Source: SAR92 clade bacterium H921 (GTDB lineage Bacteria > Pseudomonadota > Gammaproteobacteria > Pseudomonadales > Porticoccaceae). Taken from it: 64,000 nucleotides of DNA. Below are positions 16,330 through 25,816 of the stretch, one piece after another. The notes under the pieces were generated by a model. It saw only the letters and a program-made list of their open reading frames with translations. It searched no databases and was not told where the DNA came from. The stretch covers positions 248,001 to 312,000 of the forward strand of contig JAOALD010000002.1 of the NCBI GenBank assembly GCA_025153755.1, written 5' to 3'. How positions within the stretch are numbered: the first letter of the stretch is position 1; each line of letters begins with the position of its first letter. A program made the position numbers and the translations under genes.

Positions 16330-17541
16330 ATGAGTAAACCATTACAGGGATTAAGAGTCATTGAGTTGGGGCAGCTTTTGGCTGGCCCTTTCGCTGGGTG
16401 TATGCTTGGATACTTTGGCGCCGAGGTTATCAAGGTAGAGCCCCCAGGCGGCGACCCAATTCGAAACTGGCGTGAGGTCAAAGATGGCACATCGCTTTGG
16501 TGGCGGAGTCTTGGTCGCAATAAAAAATGTATCTCGCTCAATTTAAAGACCACGGAGGGTCGTGAACTGGTTAAAGATCTGCTCAAGAGCGCGGATATTG
16601 TAGTCGAGAATTTCCGCCCTGGTGTTCTAGAACAATGGGGTCTTGACCCCGCCAGTCTCAGAGCTGATAACCCTAACCTTATCTATGCACGCATTTCTGG
16701 CTATGGTCAAACTGGGCCCTATTCCGAGAAAGCTGGCTTTGCCTCGGCATGCGAGGCCATAAGCGGTTTTCGCTATGTGAATGGCTATCCAGATGAGGCC
16801 CCGGTGCGGCCAAACTTAAGTATTGGTGATACGGTGTCTGGATTACATGCTGTGATTGGCATACTCATGGCTCTGCGCTCACGAGATGAGGCGATTAAGC
16901 ATAATAAAGAGGGCGGTCAGGTAGTTGATGTGGCGCTCTATGAGTCAATGTTTAACCTGCTTGAAGCAGTGATTCCCGAATATGACGGCGCTGGGGTTGT
17001 GCGTCAACCTTCAGGAACGACAGTAACCGGTATAGTACCTACCAACACCTATAAATGTGGCGATGGTAAATTTTTGGTCATCGGTGGTAATGGTGACTCG
17101 ATCTTTGCTCGCTTGATGACAGCGGTGGGCAGAACAGATATGGCTACTGACGAGAAATACGCCACCAATTCCGATCGAGTGATACACGAGGCTGAGCTCG
17201 ACGAGGTTTTGGCTGCTTGGTGCGCTAGTTTACCGCTCGCCGAGGCAATGACCATATTAGAGGATAATCGAGTGCCCTGTGGCCCTGTCTACAATGCCGC
17301 TGATATGATGGAAGATACACATTTCAAATACCGAGAATTATTTGAGCAGGTTGAAATTAACGGTGAGCCTCTTAAAATCCCTGCCATTATGCCGAAGTTA
17401 CAGGGTACCCCCGGGGGTACGGAATGGCCGGGGCCAGATATGGGTTCCCACACTGATGAAGTTCTGCAAAGCATAGGTCTGGATAGGGCTCGTATTGCAC
17501 AGCTTAAACTCAGCGGCATTGTAGCTGACGCGCAATCTTAG
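16330..17541 (+). CDS. CaiB/BaiF family (class III) CoA-transferase
   Basis: 403 residues, the usual length. Signature segments are LRVIELGQLLAGPFAGCMLGYFGAEVIKVEPPGGDPIR at the N-terminus, NKKCISLNLKT, and VVENFRPGVLEQWGLD with the Asn-Phe-Arg of the family; IYARISGYGQTGPYSEKAGF follows near 130-150. These enzymes move CoA between carboxylic acids through an aspartyl-CoA intermediate on the Asp at about 169, here in NLSIGDTVSG. It is followed 25 bp downstream by a class V aminotransferase, so both probably serve one pathway. The substrate is not evident: formyl-CoA/oxalate-type and acyl-acid-type enzymes share these motifs. Confidence 0.88.
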   Translation: MSKPLQGLRVIELGQLLAGPFAGCMLGYFGAEVIKVEPPGGDPIRNWREVKDGTSLWWRSLGRNKKCISLNLKTTEGRELVKDLLKSADIVVENFRPGVLEQWGLDPASLRADNPNLIYARISGYGQTGPYSEKAGFASACEAISGFRYVNGYPDEAPVRPNLSIGDTVSGLHAVIGILMALRSRDEAIKHNKEGGQVVDVALYESMFNLLEAVIPEYDGAGVVRQPSGTTVTGIVPTNTYKCGDGKFLVIGGNGDSIFARLMTAVGRTDMATDEKYATNSDRVIHEAELDEVLAAWCASLPLAEAMTILEDNRVPCGPVYNAADMMEDTHFKYRELFEQVEINGEPLKIPAIMPKLQGTPGGTEWPGPDMGSHTDEVLQSIGLDRARIAQLKLSGIVADAQS

Positions 17542-17566
17542 AACTTCGCTATTGCAGGATTAGATT

Positions 17567-18682
17567 ATGAGCATTACCTCTTTCCAACCGCCCCGTCGAA
17601 CACTTATGGGGCCTGGGCCCTCTGATGTAAGTGAGCGAGTACTTCAGGCTATGGCACGGCCAACTCTAGGCCATTTAGACCCGGCCTTTATTGGGATGAT
17701 GGATGAGGTTAAAACACTACTGCAATATGTGTTTCAAACCAATAACGAGCTCACATTCGCAGTGTCCGCTCCTGGATCTGCTGGTATGGAATGTTGTTTT
17801 GCTAACCTAGTTGAGCCCGGCGACAAGGTCATTGTCTGTCAAAATGGCGTTTTTGGTGGCCGTATGCAGGAGAATGTTGAGCGCTGTGGTGGTATTGCAG
17901 TTATGGTCCAAGATGACTGGGGCTCTGCGATTGATCCCGCTAAGGTAGAGTCTGCACTGGAGGCTAATCCAGATGCTGTTTTGGTGGCCTTTGTCCATGC
18001 CGAGACCTCTACTGGTGCCCAATCTGATGCTAAGACGCTGGTTGATTTAGCCCATAGGCATGGCTGTTTAACGATTGTTGATGCAGTGACTAGCTTAACG
18101 GGTACGCCATTGCTGGTTGATGACTGGAATATTGACGCTATTTATTCTGGTTCCCAAAAATGTCTGTCGGCTCCTCCTGGTCTATCACCGGTGAGTTTTA
18201 ACGAACGGGCCGCGGAGAAAATCCGTCAACGCAGTAGCAAAGTTCAGAGCTGGTTTCTCGATTTGAATTTGGTCATGGGCTATTGGGGCGGTGAGGGCAA
18301 GCGCGCTTACCATCACACGGCACCAGTTAACTGCCTCTATGGTTTACATGAGTCTCTGGTAATTGTGCGGGAGGAGGGCTTGGAAAACTCTTGGGCTCGT
18401 CATCAGCGCAACCATTTGTCGTTGCGCGCTGGCTTAGAAGAAATGGGTATTGGTTTTTTAGTGCCTGAAAAGGATCGTCTACCACAGCTCAATACGGTGA
18501 CTATTCCCGAGGGTGTCGACGATGCCTCAGTGCGCAGTCGTCTGCTCAATGAATTCGATCTTGAAATTGGCGCAGGACTGGGATCGCTGGCGGGCAGAGT
18601 TTGGCGTATTGGCTTGATGGGACATGCCAGCAATCAGAAAAACGTTGATTTCTGTCTCAACTCTCTGCGCGCGGTGCTTTGA
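17567..18682 (+). CDS. class V aminotransferase (alanine-glyoxylate / serine-glyoxylate type)
   Basis: 371 residues. The start LMGPGPSDVSERVLQAMARPTLGHLDPAF is the typical opening of alanine-glyoxylate aminotransferases. A PLP-contacting Asp is in CLTIVDAVTSL (about 170) and the Schiff-base Lys in YSGSQKCLSAPPGLSP (about 200-215). HTAPVNCLYGLHE and the C-terminal WRIGLMGHAS, with the substrate-binding Arg, are also present. It would transfer the amino group of alanine or serine to glyoxylate. It is co-directional with the CoA-transferase 25 bp upstream; its last 26 bp overlap the end of the convergent FAD oxidoreductase gene. Confidence 0.9.
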   Translation: MSITSFQPPRRTLMGPGPSDVSERVLQAMARPTLGHLDPAFIGMMDEVKTLLQYVFQTNNELTFAVSAPGSAGMECCFANLVEPGDKVIVCQNGVFGGRMQENVERCGGIAVMVQDDWGSAIDPAKVESALEANPDAVLVAFVHAETSTGAQSDAKTLVDLAHRHGCLTIVDAVTSLTGTPLLVDDWNIDAIYSGSQKCLSAPPGLSPVSFNERAAEKIRQRSSKVQSWFLDLNLVMGYWGGEGKRAYHHTAPVNCLYGLHESLVIVREEGLENSWARHQRNHLSLRAGLEEMGIGFLVPEKDRLPQLNTVTIPEGVDDASVRSRLLNEFDLEIGAGLGSLAGRVWRIGLMGHASNQKNVDFCLNSLRAVL

Positions 18683-20324
18683 GAATATCTAATGCTAGGG
18701 CCTCGGCGACCTTTATACCATCGATTGCCGCCGATAGAATGCCGCCAGCGTAGCCGGCACCCTCACCAGCTGGATAGAGGCCAGTAGTGTTCACACTTTG
18801 ATAATCTCTGTCGCGCTTGATGCACACGGGTGCTGATGTGCGAGTTTCCACTCCCGTGAGAATAGCATCTGCCATGGCATAGCCTTTTATCTGCCGATCA
18901 AATTCTGGTATTGCCTCGCGGATGGCAGTCACTGCAAATTCTGGCAGTGCCTTAGACAGGTCACCCAGTGTAATGCCCGGTTTATAAGATGGCATTACCT
19001 CTCCCAACGCCGTCGATGGCCTTCCTTTTAGAAAATCACCGACTAGCTGAGCTGGTGCATTGTAATTTCTGCCGCCAAGTTCATAAGCCAGTGACTCTAG
19101 CTCACGCTGTAAATCAATACCGGCCAAGGGGTGTTCAGGAAAATCTTGTGCGGGGTCTATACCCACTACAATGGCTGCGTTGGCATTGCGCTCATTGCGA
19201 GAATACTCAGACATGCCATTAGTGACCACGCGACCCTCCTCTGACGTGGCCGCCACCACTGTGCCCCCAGGGCACATGCAGAAGCTGTAAACACTGCGAC
19301 CACTCTTACAATGGTGTACTAGTTTGTATTCTGCCGCGCCCAAAATAGGATGTCCCGCTTGAGCGCCAAACCGAGCCCGATCAATAGTCGACTGGGGGTG
19401 TTCAATGCGATAGCCAATTGAAAATGGCTTGGCTTCAATATAGACACCATGATCAAGCAGCATCTGAAAGCTATCTCGGGCACTGTGACCGATGGCCAGA
19501 ATAATATGGCGACTGTGCAGGATTTCACCGCTTGTTAATGTGATGCCGGTGATCTGGGCTCTGCTGTTTGCCTGATTGTCATCAGAGTTATTTTCTCGAT
19601 GTACAGCCTCAACCTTTTGATCAAACCGAATTTCACCACCAAGGCGAATAATCTCGGCGCGCATATTCTCGACCATGCTGACCAGTTTAAAGGTGCCAAT
19701 GTGGGGTCTACTCTCGGTGAGAATCTCCTCTGGTGCACCAGCGATCACAAACTCATTTAAAACTTTACGCCCTAAATGACGACGATCTTTAACCTGACTC
19801 CACAGTTTGCCATCGGAGAATGTGCCTGCACCACCTTCACCGAATTGCACATTTGATTCAGCGTTGAGTTTGCGTTTGCGCCAAAAACCCCAAGTGTCTT
19901 GAGTGCGCTGGCGCACCTCTTGGCCGCGTTCGACGACAATAGGTTTGAGCCCCATCTGCGCCAGTACCAGCGCGGCCAAAATACCGCAGGGTCCAAAGCC
20001 AATAATAATGGGGCGCTGCTGATTGGCCGCTGGAAAGTTAGCACATGCCTGGGCGACAAATTTATAGTTGGTATCGGGACTGGGACTAACTCTGGGCAGA
20101 CTTGGGCTGATGGCGAGAACAGTCGCTTCCGCGCCCTCGGTAAGTACCGCATCAACTTGATATATAAGCAGTATCTGACCCTTCTTACGAGCGTCATAGC
20201 TGCGTTTGAAAATACTAAAATCCACTAGTTGCTCGGCATTTATGCCAAGTATATTTATTATTGCCTCAGGCAACTGCGCCTCTGTATGGTCAAGAGGCAG
20301 TTTTACTTCACTTACTCTGAGCAT
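18657..20324 (-). CDS. FAD-dependent dehydrogenase (COG2509 type)
   Basis: 555 residues. It begins with the family-specific domain (LRVSEVKLPLDHTEAQL...FSIFKRSYDARKKGQILLIYQVD), then a Rossmann FAD motif PIIIGFGPCGILAALVLAQMGLKPIVVERGQ at about 106-136, VQFGEGGAGTFSDGKLW near 165, an ATG-like HIILAIGHSARDSF near 280 and the closing GLYPAGEGAGYAGGILSAAIDGIKVAEAL. Proteins of this family are uncharacterised flavoproteins related to glutathione-reductase-type and HI0933-type folds. It is the last gene of a minus-strand operon, 5 bp after the amidohydrolase gene. Confidence 0.88.
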   Translation of the reverse strand: MLRVSEVKLPLDHTEAQLPEAIINILGINAEQLVDFSIFKRSYDARKKGQILLIYQVDAVLTEGAEATVLAISPSLPRVSPSPDTNYKFVAQACANFPAANQQRPIIIGFGPCGILAALVLAQMGLKPIVVERGQEVRQRTQDTWGFWRKRKLNAESNVQFGEGGAGTFSDGKLWSQVKDRRHLGRKVLNEFVIAGAPEEILTESRPHIGTFKLVSMVENMRAEIIRLGGEIRFDQKVEAVHRENNSDDNQANSRAQITGITLTSGEILHSRHIILAIGHSARDSFQMLLDHGVYIEAKPFSIGYRIEHPQSTIDRARFGAQAGHPILGAAEYKLVHHCKSGRSVYSFCMCPGGTVVAATSEEGRVVTNGMSEYSRNERNANAAIVVGIDPAQDFPEHPLAGIDLQRELESLAYELGGRNYNAPAQLVGDFLKGRPSTALGEVMPSYKPGITLGDLSKALPEFAVTAIREAIPEFDRQIKGYAMADAILTGVETRTSAPVCIKRDRDYQSVNTTGLYPAGEGAGYAGGILSAAIDGIKVAEALALDILKAPRAES

Positions 20325-20329
20325 AGGAT

Positions 20330-21649
20330 TTAATTTACTGGCATTAAATCGAACAGAGCGCTGACTGTTGCATGCACACCACTGATAACAGCTGGCTGTG
20401 GTTCAATCTTAAACAGTGGGCTGTGATGGGAGGGGATTGCTGGGCCGCCCTCCTTAGCCGCACTTAGATCCTCCGCGCTGGAGCCACCTACGGAAAAGTA
20501 AACACTGGCAATCTCCGGATCTGTGGTGAAGTAGGGGAAATCTTCGGCGCCCATGCTTTGGGATGATAGTGACACTACGTTATCGCTTCCTAGGGCGGCG
20601 ACCCAAACCTTCTTTAAGCGGCGCACTAACTGATCATTGTTGACGGTGGGGGGAGTGCTTTCTGCAGAGACAATAACCTGGGGCAGCTTGTCGTCGGGTA
20701 AGCCGGCGGCCCGACCAAGGTTTAGAGCAATCCGTTCAATACCGGCTAACAATGTGTCGCGGGTTGCAATATCAGTGTTGCGGACCGTTAGCTGCAGGTG
20801 AGCTCGATCGGAAATAATATTGTGTTTTGTACCGCTGTGAAAAGAGCCTACGGTAACAACGCCGGGTTGGCGAGGCGGTAGCTCCCGCGCTACTAGTGTT
20901 TGCAGGGCAACAACAATCTGACTACCTAGTAGTACTGGGTCTTTACCTGAATGGGGCGAGGCCCCGTGAGCCCCCACACCATGAATAATGATGTCTACTG
21001 TGTCAGCGCCTGCGAAGGGAGCGCCCTCCTGAACATTGACTAGTCCTGCTGGCAATCCGGCAGAAACATGGAATGCTAAAGCGTAATCTGGTTTGCCAAA
21101 ACGTTGCCATAGGTTATCGTCCATCATGCCCCTGGCGCCCATCAATCGCTCTTCTGCTGGTTGTCCTATTAGCATTAGAGTACCCGACCATTGATCTAGG
21201 CGCTCGGCCATCTGTTTGGCGGTACCGATAAGACTAGTAATATGGACATCGTGGCCGCAGGCATGCATTACCGGTACCTGACGGCCACTTAAAGGGTCTT
21301 TTTGCATGGCATTAGAGGCGTATGCAAGTCCAGATTTTTCTTTTAGAGGTAAGCCATCCATGTCGCCGCGCATCATCACTAATGGGCCGGGACCATTTTT
21401 TAATAGTGCCACAACACCTGTGCCGCCGACATTCTCGGTAACCGTAAAACCACTGCGACGGAGGGCGTCGGCTAACTTTTTAGCAGTTTTGAACTCAACA
21501 GTGCTCAGTTCGGGGTTTCTATGAAAATCCTGGAACATCGCAGCGAGGCGATCTCGATAATCATTTTTAATGGACAGTTCCAGGTCGTCGGCGCTGCTAA
21601 GCGAAGATAGTAGTGTTGCGACTAGGGCCGCGAGAATTAGTTTAATCAT
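20330..21649 (-). CDS. exported M20-family amidohydrolase (hippurate hydrolase-like)
   Basis: 439 residues from the ATG at 21649. The longer ATG at 21727 is rejected because it adds residues unlike the family before a clear signal peptide (ILAALVATLLSSLSSA). Motifs: HRNPELSTVEFKT, RGDMDGLP (metal-site Asp near 92), HACGHDVHITSLIGTA (about 129-144, metal ligands), PAEERLMGARGMMDD, HGVGAHGASPH and the C-terminal GAEDFPYF. The family hydrolyses N-acyl amino acids, amino-acid conjugates or indole conjugates. Overlap of 8 bp with the upstream M28 gene and a second exported peptidase suggest periplasmic peptide or conjugate breakdown. Confidence 0.9.
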   Translation of the reverse strand: MIKLILAALVATLLSSLSSADDLELSIKNDYRDRLAAMFQDFHRNPELSTVEFKTAKKLADALRRSGFTVTENVGGTGVVALLKNGPGPLVMMRGDMDGLPLKEKSGLAYASNAMQKDPLSGRQVPVMHACGHDVHITSLIGTAKQMAERLDQWSGTLMLIGQPAEERLMGARGMMDDNLWQRFGKPDYALAFHVSAGLPAGLVNVQEGAPFAGADTVDIIIHGVGAHGASPHSGKDPVLLGSQIVVALQTLVARELPPRQPGVVTVGSFHSGTKHNIISDRAHLQLTVRNTDIATRDTLLAGIERIALNLGRAAGLPDDKLPQVIVSAESTPPTVNNDQLVRRLKKVWVAALGSDNVVSLSSQSMGAEDFPYFTTDPEIASVYFSVGGSSAEDLSAAKEGGPAIPSHHSPLFKIEPQPAVISGVHATVSALFDLMPVN

Positions 21650-22559
21650 AATCAAATAACTCCTTGGGATTATAGGTGGCGATGAATTGCTGCACCACAT
21701 CGCCCACCTGTTGCAAGCTATCGCCACTGCATTTGTCTACTGTATCAGCACTAGTATGCCAGTGATCTGGAAAAGGGTAATGAATTAAATCAACCACCTT
21801 GATACCTGCTCTTAAAAAAGCCAGGTGGTCATCTATGATACGGATGCCTGGGCTGTCTTTAAAAACTGTGCTGTTTTGTTGCTTGGCAATAGTCCATATT
21901 GTGTCCATTACCTCGCCTGCTAGGGATTGCGAATACACCTCTCGTGGAATGGATAAGTTGTCTGCGCACACCATGTCTAAAATAATCCCAGCACTGGGGC
22001 GGTAAGACGGATTTTTGGCAACAAACTCGCTGGCGCCGATGGAATAGGGAAGGTCATCAATATGGCCCATATCCTCTAAATCAAAAAACACAAAATCAAC
22101 TGTAACTGGTGGCGGAGCGAGGGCAAATACGCGCGCCAGTTCGAGCAGTGCGGCCACTCCTGAGCCGCCGTCATTGGCACCAGAAATCGGCTTTTTGCGC
22201 TGTTCGTGATCGCGATCTTTATCGGCTTGCGGGCGCGTGTCCCAGTGAGCTCCGAGCATTATTCGCCCACTGTCGGTAGCTGAAGTACCATTAATAGTGG
22301 CCCACAGATTGGCACCTGACAGCCCCGCATAGTTGAAACGCTGAATGGTTATTCGCTTGGTAAACCGTGCTAATTCCTGCTCAATATAACTTATGGTCTT
22401 TTGTTTTGCGTCCGGATTATCTGGCTCCCGTGGTCCAAAGGAGACCTGACTGACAATATGAGCTAGGGCGCGCTCACCATCAAAGGTGGCCTGTGCAAAA
22501 ATAGTCGTTGCCCATAGTGCACAGGCGGTTATTAGCATCCCTGTCAGTATTTTTTTCAT
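21642..22559 (-). CDS. exported M28-family protein, glutaminyl-peptide cyclotransferase-like
   Basis: 305 residues with a signal peptide ending IFAQ. M28 metal positions appear in order: GAHWDTRP (about 104), GANDGGSGVAALLELAR (about 128), FFDLEDMG (about 159), AGIILDMV and DHWHTSADT (near 272). The C-terminal half is closest in pattern to glutaminyl cyclases of the animal/bacterial zinc type: YSIGASEF, IDDHLAFLRAGIKVVDLIHYPFPDHWHT. That suggests either pyroglutamate formation on exported peptides or plain aminopeptidase activity. It overlaps the antiporter gene by ATGA and the M20 gene by 8 bp. Confidence 0.82.
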   Translation of the reverse strand: MKKILTGMLITACALWATTIFAQATFDGERALAHIVSQVSFGPREPDNPDAKQKTISYIEQELARFTKRITIQRFNYAGLSGANLWATINGTSATDSGRIMLGAHWDTRPQADKDRDHEQRKKPISGANDGGSGVAALLELARVFALAPPPVTVDFVFFDLEDMGHIDDLPYSIGASEFVAKNPSYRPSAGIILDMVCADNLSIPREVYSQSLAGEVMDTIWTIAKQQNSTVFKDSPGIRIIDDHLAFLRAGIKVVDLIHYPFPDHWHTSADTVDKCSGDSLQQVGDVVQQFIATYNPKELFDYD

Positions 22560-24031
22560 TCGTTATTAGGTGCGGTATCCTGGTCGCTTGCCTGAGCATC
22601 TATTGGAGGCAAGGCAATCTTCCAAAAGCCATAGATAATGGCAATGATCGGACATAGCAGGTTAAAGAAAGCATAGGGAGCGTAAAGCATTGTGCTTACT
22701 CCAAGGGTGGCCGACATATAGGCACCGCAGGTATTCCAAGGGATTAGTGCACCGGTTAATGTGCCTGAGTCCTCTAGTGTACGGGATAGGTTGAGTGGGC
22801 TGAGATTACGCTCCTCATAGGATTTAACAAACATCTGCCCAGGAACTGCAACTGCTAGATATTGATCTGCGGCCAGAACATTGGTGCCAATGCAGGTGCC
22901 CACTGTTGCAGTAATTAAACCGCCAGCAGATCTGACTCGGCTCAGTGCGGCTTCTACTAAACGCTCGAGCAGTCCAGTGCGAGACATTGCTCCACCAAAT
23001 GCCATAGCATTAATAATCAGGCCTACGGTATTTAGCATGCTGTTCATGCCACCCTTGGACAGCAGAGCATCAAGGTCGACATTGCCTGTCACCGAACTGT
23101 AGCCTAGGAACATGGCATGGAAGAGGCCTTTAAATATGGCGGCGATGGCAATTAGGTCAGGGCTGTCTGCCAGTGCAATAACCACATCCCACTGAAAAAC
23201 AACAGCGAACAGACAGCCTACGATAGTGCCGCAAATTAATGTTGGTAGCGCCGGCAACTTTTTCACTGCCATACCCAGTAATAAAATTAGCGGCGCGAGC
23301 ATCAGCGGGTTAATCAAAAAGGATTGCTCCAACTGACCCTGTAAGATGACTATGTCCTCTACCACCAAGTTGGCACTGCTACCAAAGCCTAGTACATAAA
23401 ATATTATTAGTGTGATAAAAAAGCTGGGCATGGTGGTCCACAGCATGTGCTGAATGTGGTCAAAAAGGTTGGTGCTGGTTACTGCAGCTGCAAGATTAGT
23501 GGTGTCGGAAAGAGGTGATAGTTTATCGCCAAAATAGGCACCGGAAATAATCGCACCTGCACTTATCGGCAGTGACAAATTCAATGTTGCAGCAATGCTT
23601 ATCAGACCAATACCCAGTGTTCCAGCCACTGTCCAAGAGCTACCGATGCTAAAACCAATCAGCGCGCAGACCAAGCAGGCTGTCATATAAAAGTAGTCCG
23701 GAGACATTAACTCAACGCCATAATAGATCATGGTAGGCACTGTACCTGACAGTATCCAGCTACCAATCAATGCGCCAACCATCAATAAAATAAGAATCGC
23801 ATGCATCGACACACTAATCGTGTCGATCATGCTGCGTTCGATTTCCTTCCAACTCCAGCCATTTTTGATCCCGATCATGGCGGCGGCCGACGCTGCTAGC
23901 ATAAGTGCGACCTGATTGGGGCCAGCAGATCCATCACCAAACACATAAACTAGGCTGCCGAGCATGGTGATCAGCAGGAAAACGGGAATCAATGCATCTA
24001 GCAGTGTTGGTTTTTTGATTAGTTTGTTCAT
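22556..24031 (-). CDS. nhaC: NhaC-family Na+/H+ (or amino acid/H+) antiporter
   Basis: 491 residues with about 11-12 hydrophobic segments. The family stretches GSWILSGTVPTMIYYGVELMSPDYFY, SSWTVAGTLGIGL, GAIISGAYFGDKLSPLSDTTNLAAAV (about 160-185) and CIGTNVLAADQYLAVAVPGQMF are present, as is LEDSGTLTGALIPWNTCGAYM. NhaC-type carriers exchange Na+ for H+, and some members carry amino acids or organic acids. Here the gene heads an operon with two exported peptidase-type enzymes and is preceded by an Lrp-type regulator, so amino-acid exchange is worth considering. The symbol denotes the family only. Confidence 0.87.
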   Translation of the reverse strand: MNKLIKKPTLLDALIPVFLLITMLGSLVYVFGDGSAGPNQVALMLAASAAAMIGIKNGWSWKEIERSMIDTISVSMHAILILLMVGALIGSWILSGTVPTMIYYGVELMSPDYFYMTACLVCALIGFSIGSSWTVAGTLGIGLISIAATLNLSLPISAGAIISGAYFGDKLSPLSDTTNLAAAVTSTNLFDHIQHMLWTTMPSFFITLIIFYVLGFGSSANLVVEDIVILQGQLEQSFLINPLMLAPLILLLGMAVKKLPALPTLICGTIVGCLFAVVFQWDVVIALADSPDLIAIAAIFKGLFHAMFLGYSSVTGNVDLDALLSKGGMNSMLNTVGLIINAMAFGGAMSRTGLLERLVEAALSRVRSAGGLITATVGTCIGTNVLAADQYLAVAVPGQMFVKSYEERNLSPLNLSRTLEDSGTLTGALIPWNTCGAYMSATLGVSTMLYAPYAFFNLLCPIIAIIYGFWKIALPPIDAQASDQDTAPNNE

Positions 24032-24086
24032 AGGATGTTTTTATTATAGGACGATTATTGAAGAAGTTAAGGTAACAGCCTTGCCC

Positions 24087-24509
24087 CTATCTAGCTACCT
24101 TTCTCGATAAGACAATGTGACTCAGAGTTTTTTCCACGCCATCGAGAGTAGCTATGGCATCAATAATAAGATCTAGGGCCTCGGTGGTGGACTCGGTCAC
24201 CTGAGCCATCAGGTCATATTGACCGCTTATGGTGCAGAGCATATCAAGCTGTGGATGTTTATTTAGCTGCCTGACAATCTCGGCGGTCTTTTTCGCCACT
24301 ACCGAGATCATGATATAAGCGCTAACTTGCTGCTGCTCGAAGTGGGGATTGACCCTGATTGTATAGCCTTGAATAACCCCTGTATGTTCAAGTCTCTCCA
24401 TACTTTGCTGCACTGTTGCTCGGCTTAACCCTAATTCACTGGCTAGGTCAGATATGGTGCGGCGGCTATTTTCTTTCAGTAAGTTAAGTAGTTGTTGTTG
24501 GTGTTTCAT
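24087..24509 (-). CDS. Lrp/AsnC-family transcriptional regulator
   Basis: 140 residues, slightly shorter than typical Lrp. An N-terminal winged helix-turn-helix (LLNLLKENSRRTISDLASELGLSRATVQQSMERLEHTGVIQGYTIRVNP, about 7-55) is followed by the RAM ligand-binding domain (AYIMISVVAKK..., LDMLCTISGQYDLMAQVTESTTEALDLIIDAI). Such regulators bind amino acids and control nearby catabolic or transport genes. It lies 55 bp upstream of nhaC on the same strand and divergent from the PLP decarboxylase, with which it shares a 128-bp AT-rich intergenic region. It probably controls one or both. Confidence 0.9.
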   Translation of the reverse strand: MKHQQQLLNLLKENSRRTISDLASELGLSRATVQQSMERLEHTGVIQGYTIRVNPHFEQQQVSAYIMISVVAKKTAEIVRQLNKHPQLDMLCTISGQYDLMAQVTESTTEALDLIIDAIATLDGVEKTLSHIVLSRKVAR

Positions 24510-24637
24510 AGCAAAATGTCATCATTAGATACAAAATGAAGTAATATAATAAGCAAATTGTGAGGAATGTAAATACAAATTGACACTTATGGGCTTTAAA
24601 ATGGATGCCTTTAGGTACTTCTGACCATAGGTGCGAA

Positions 24638-25813
24638 ATGACTGATTTAGCTGCAACTCCGTTACCCACATTAGTCCAAACCGAGCGCCGGTTAATCGCC
24701 GAGGAAGATGCTCGCGAGCAAATAGCATATACCGCGGCCTTTGCAAAAAATTATCAACAACCAATGCTAGTGATGTCCAGAGCTCGCCTTCAACGAAATG
24801 CCCAACGCTTTATGGCTGCCCTGCCTAGGGTGCGACCACACTTTGCGGTTAAAGCCAATCCTGATCTAGAGATTCTGAGTATTTTCCGCGACCAGGGCAC
24901 CTGTTTTGAAGTCGCCTCAATTGCCGAAATTGATGCGATGCTAGCTCTGGATGTAAATATGGAAACAGTTTTTTATTCCAACCCCATCAAGTCGCCAGCC
25001 TCTATTAAGCACGCTGCCGCCAATGGCATTGTCTGGTACTGCGTAGATACACCTGAGGAAGTTGAAAAGATTGCCCGCATTAAGCCAGACGCCAAGCTGT
25101 ACTTGCGAATTGCAGTTAGTAATGAGGGGTCTAGTTGGCCCTTAGCAGGCAAGTTTGGCGCCAGTCCTCAAGGAGTGGAGACGCTTATAGAAGTCTGTAA
25201 AAAACTGGGTATGCAACTTAGCGGCGTTACCTTTCATGTGGGCTCTCAGTGCACCAATATTAATAATTGGGTTGAGGGTATTCGTGCCGCTAAAGATATA
25301 TTTAATCGGCTGATCGCTCGGGGGTTTAACCCTGAGTTATTGAATCTGGGAGGTGGATACCCACTGCAGTTTACCGGGCAAGAGCCCAGTATTGAGGATA
25401 TCGCCGCCGTGATTAACCCAGAACTGGATACACTGCCAGACAGCATTCAGGTAATGGCTGAGCCCGGTCGCTATTTGGTGGGATCTGCCGGTTGTCTTAT
25501 TTCCCAGGTGGTGGGCACAGCTACGCGAGACAGCGGCCGGTGGGTTTATTTGGACTCCGGCGTCTATGGTGGTCTCATGGAGCTGTCTCAAAACTTCCCA
25601 GCGACACTGGTTAGTCAACGTACCGGCGAGGCGGGAGTCTGGACTATGGCAGGTCCAACCTGTGATTCGATTGATGTCATGGGCAAACACAGACTGCCAG
25701 CTAATACGGAGGCAGAGGACATTATTTTTATGCCCAATTTGGGCGCTTACTGTACGACCTGTGCCTGTGATTTTAATGGCTTTCCAGTACCCATAATGCG
25801 CATGGTTGATTAG
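24638..25813 (+). CDS. fold-type III PLP-dependent ornithine/lysine decarboxylase
   Basis: 391 residues from the ATG at 24638; an in-frame ATG at 24605 adds 11 atypical residues. The PLP lysine is in VRPHFAVKANPD (about 67), and the phosphate-binding Gly-rich turn in LLNLGGGYPL (about 236). HVGSQC at about 203, EPGRYLVG at about 280 and the active-site Cys in AGPTCDSIDVM (about 345) complete the set. This is the eukaryotic-type ODC/LDC family, giving putrescine or cadaverine. It lies beside an aminotransferase, glutaryl-CoA dehydrogenase and CoA-transferase operon, which favours lysine/cadaverine turnover, but residues alone do not decide between the two substrates. Confidence 0.88.
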   Translation: MTDLAATPLPTLVQTERRLIAEEDAREQIAYTAAFAKNYQQPMLVMSRARLQRNAQRFMAALPRVRPHFAVKANPDLEILSIFRDQGTCFEVASIAEIDAMLALDVNMETVFYSNPIKSPASIKHAAANGIVWYCVDTPEEVEKIARIKPDAKLYLRIAVSNEGSSWPLAGKFGASPQGVETLIEVCKKLGMQLSGVTFHVGSQCTNINNWVEGIRAAKDIFNRLIARGFNPELLNLGGGYPLQFTGQEPSIEDIAAVINPELDTLPDSIQVMAEPGRYLVGSAGCLISQVVGTATRDSGRWVYLDSGVYGGLMELSQNFPATLVSQRTGEAGVWTMAGPTCDSIDVMGKHRLPANTEAEDIIFMPNLGAYCTTCACDFNGFPVPIMRMVD

Positions 25814-25816
25814 TGT

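Noticed and set aside
21650-21727. Longer start of the M20 amidohydrolase
   Set aside because: The added 26 residues precede a complete signal peptide, come from inside the M28 gene and do not resemble the family.
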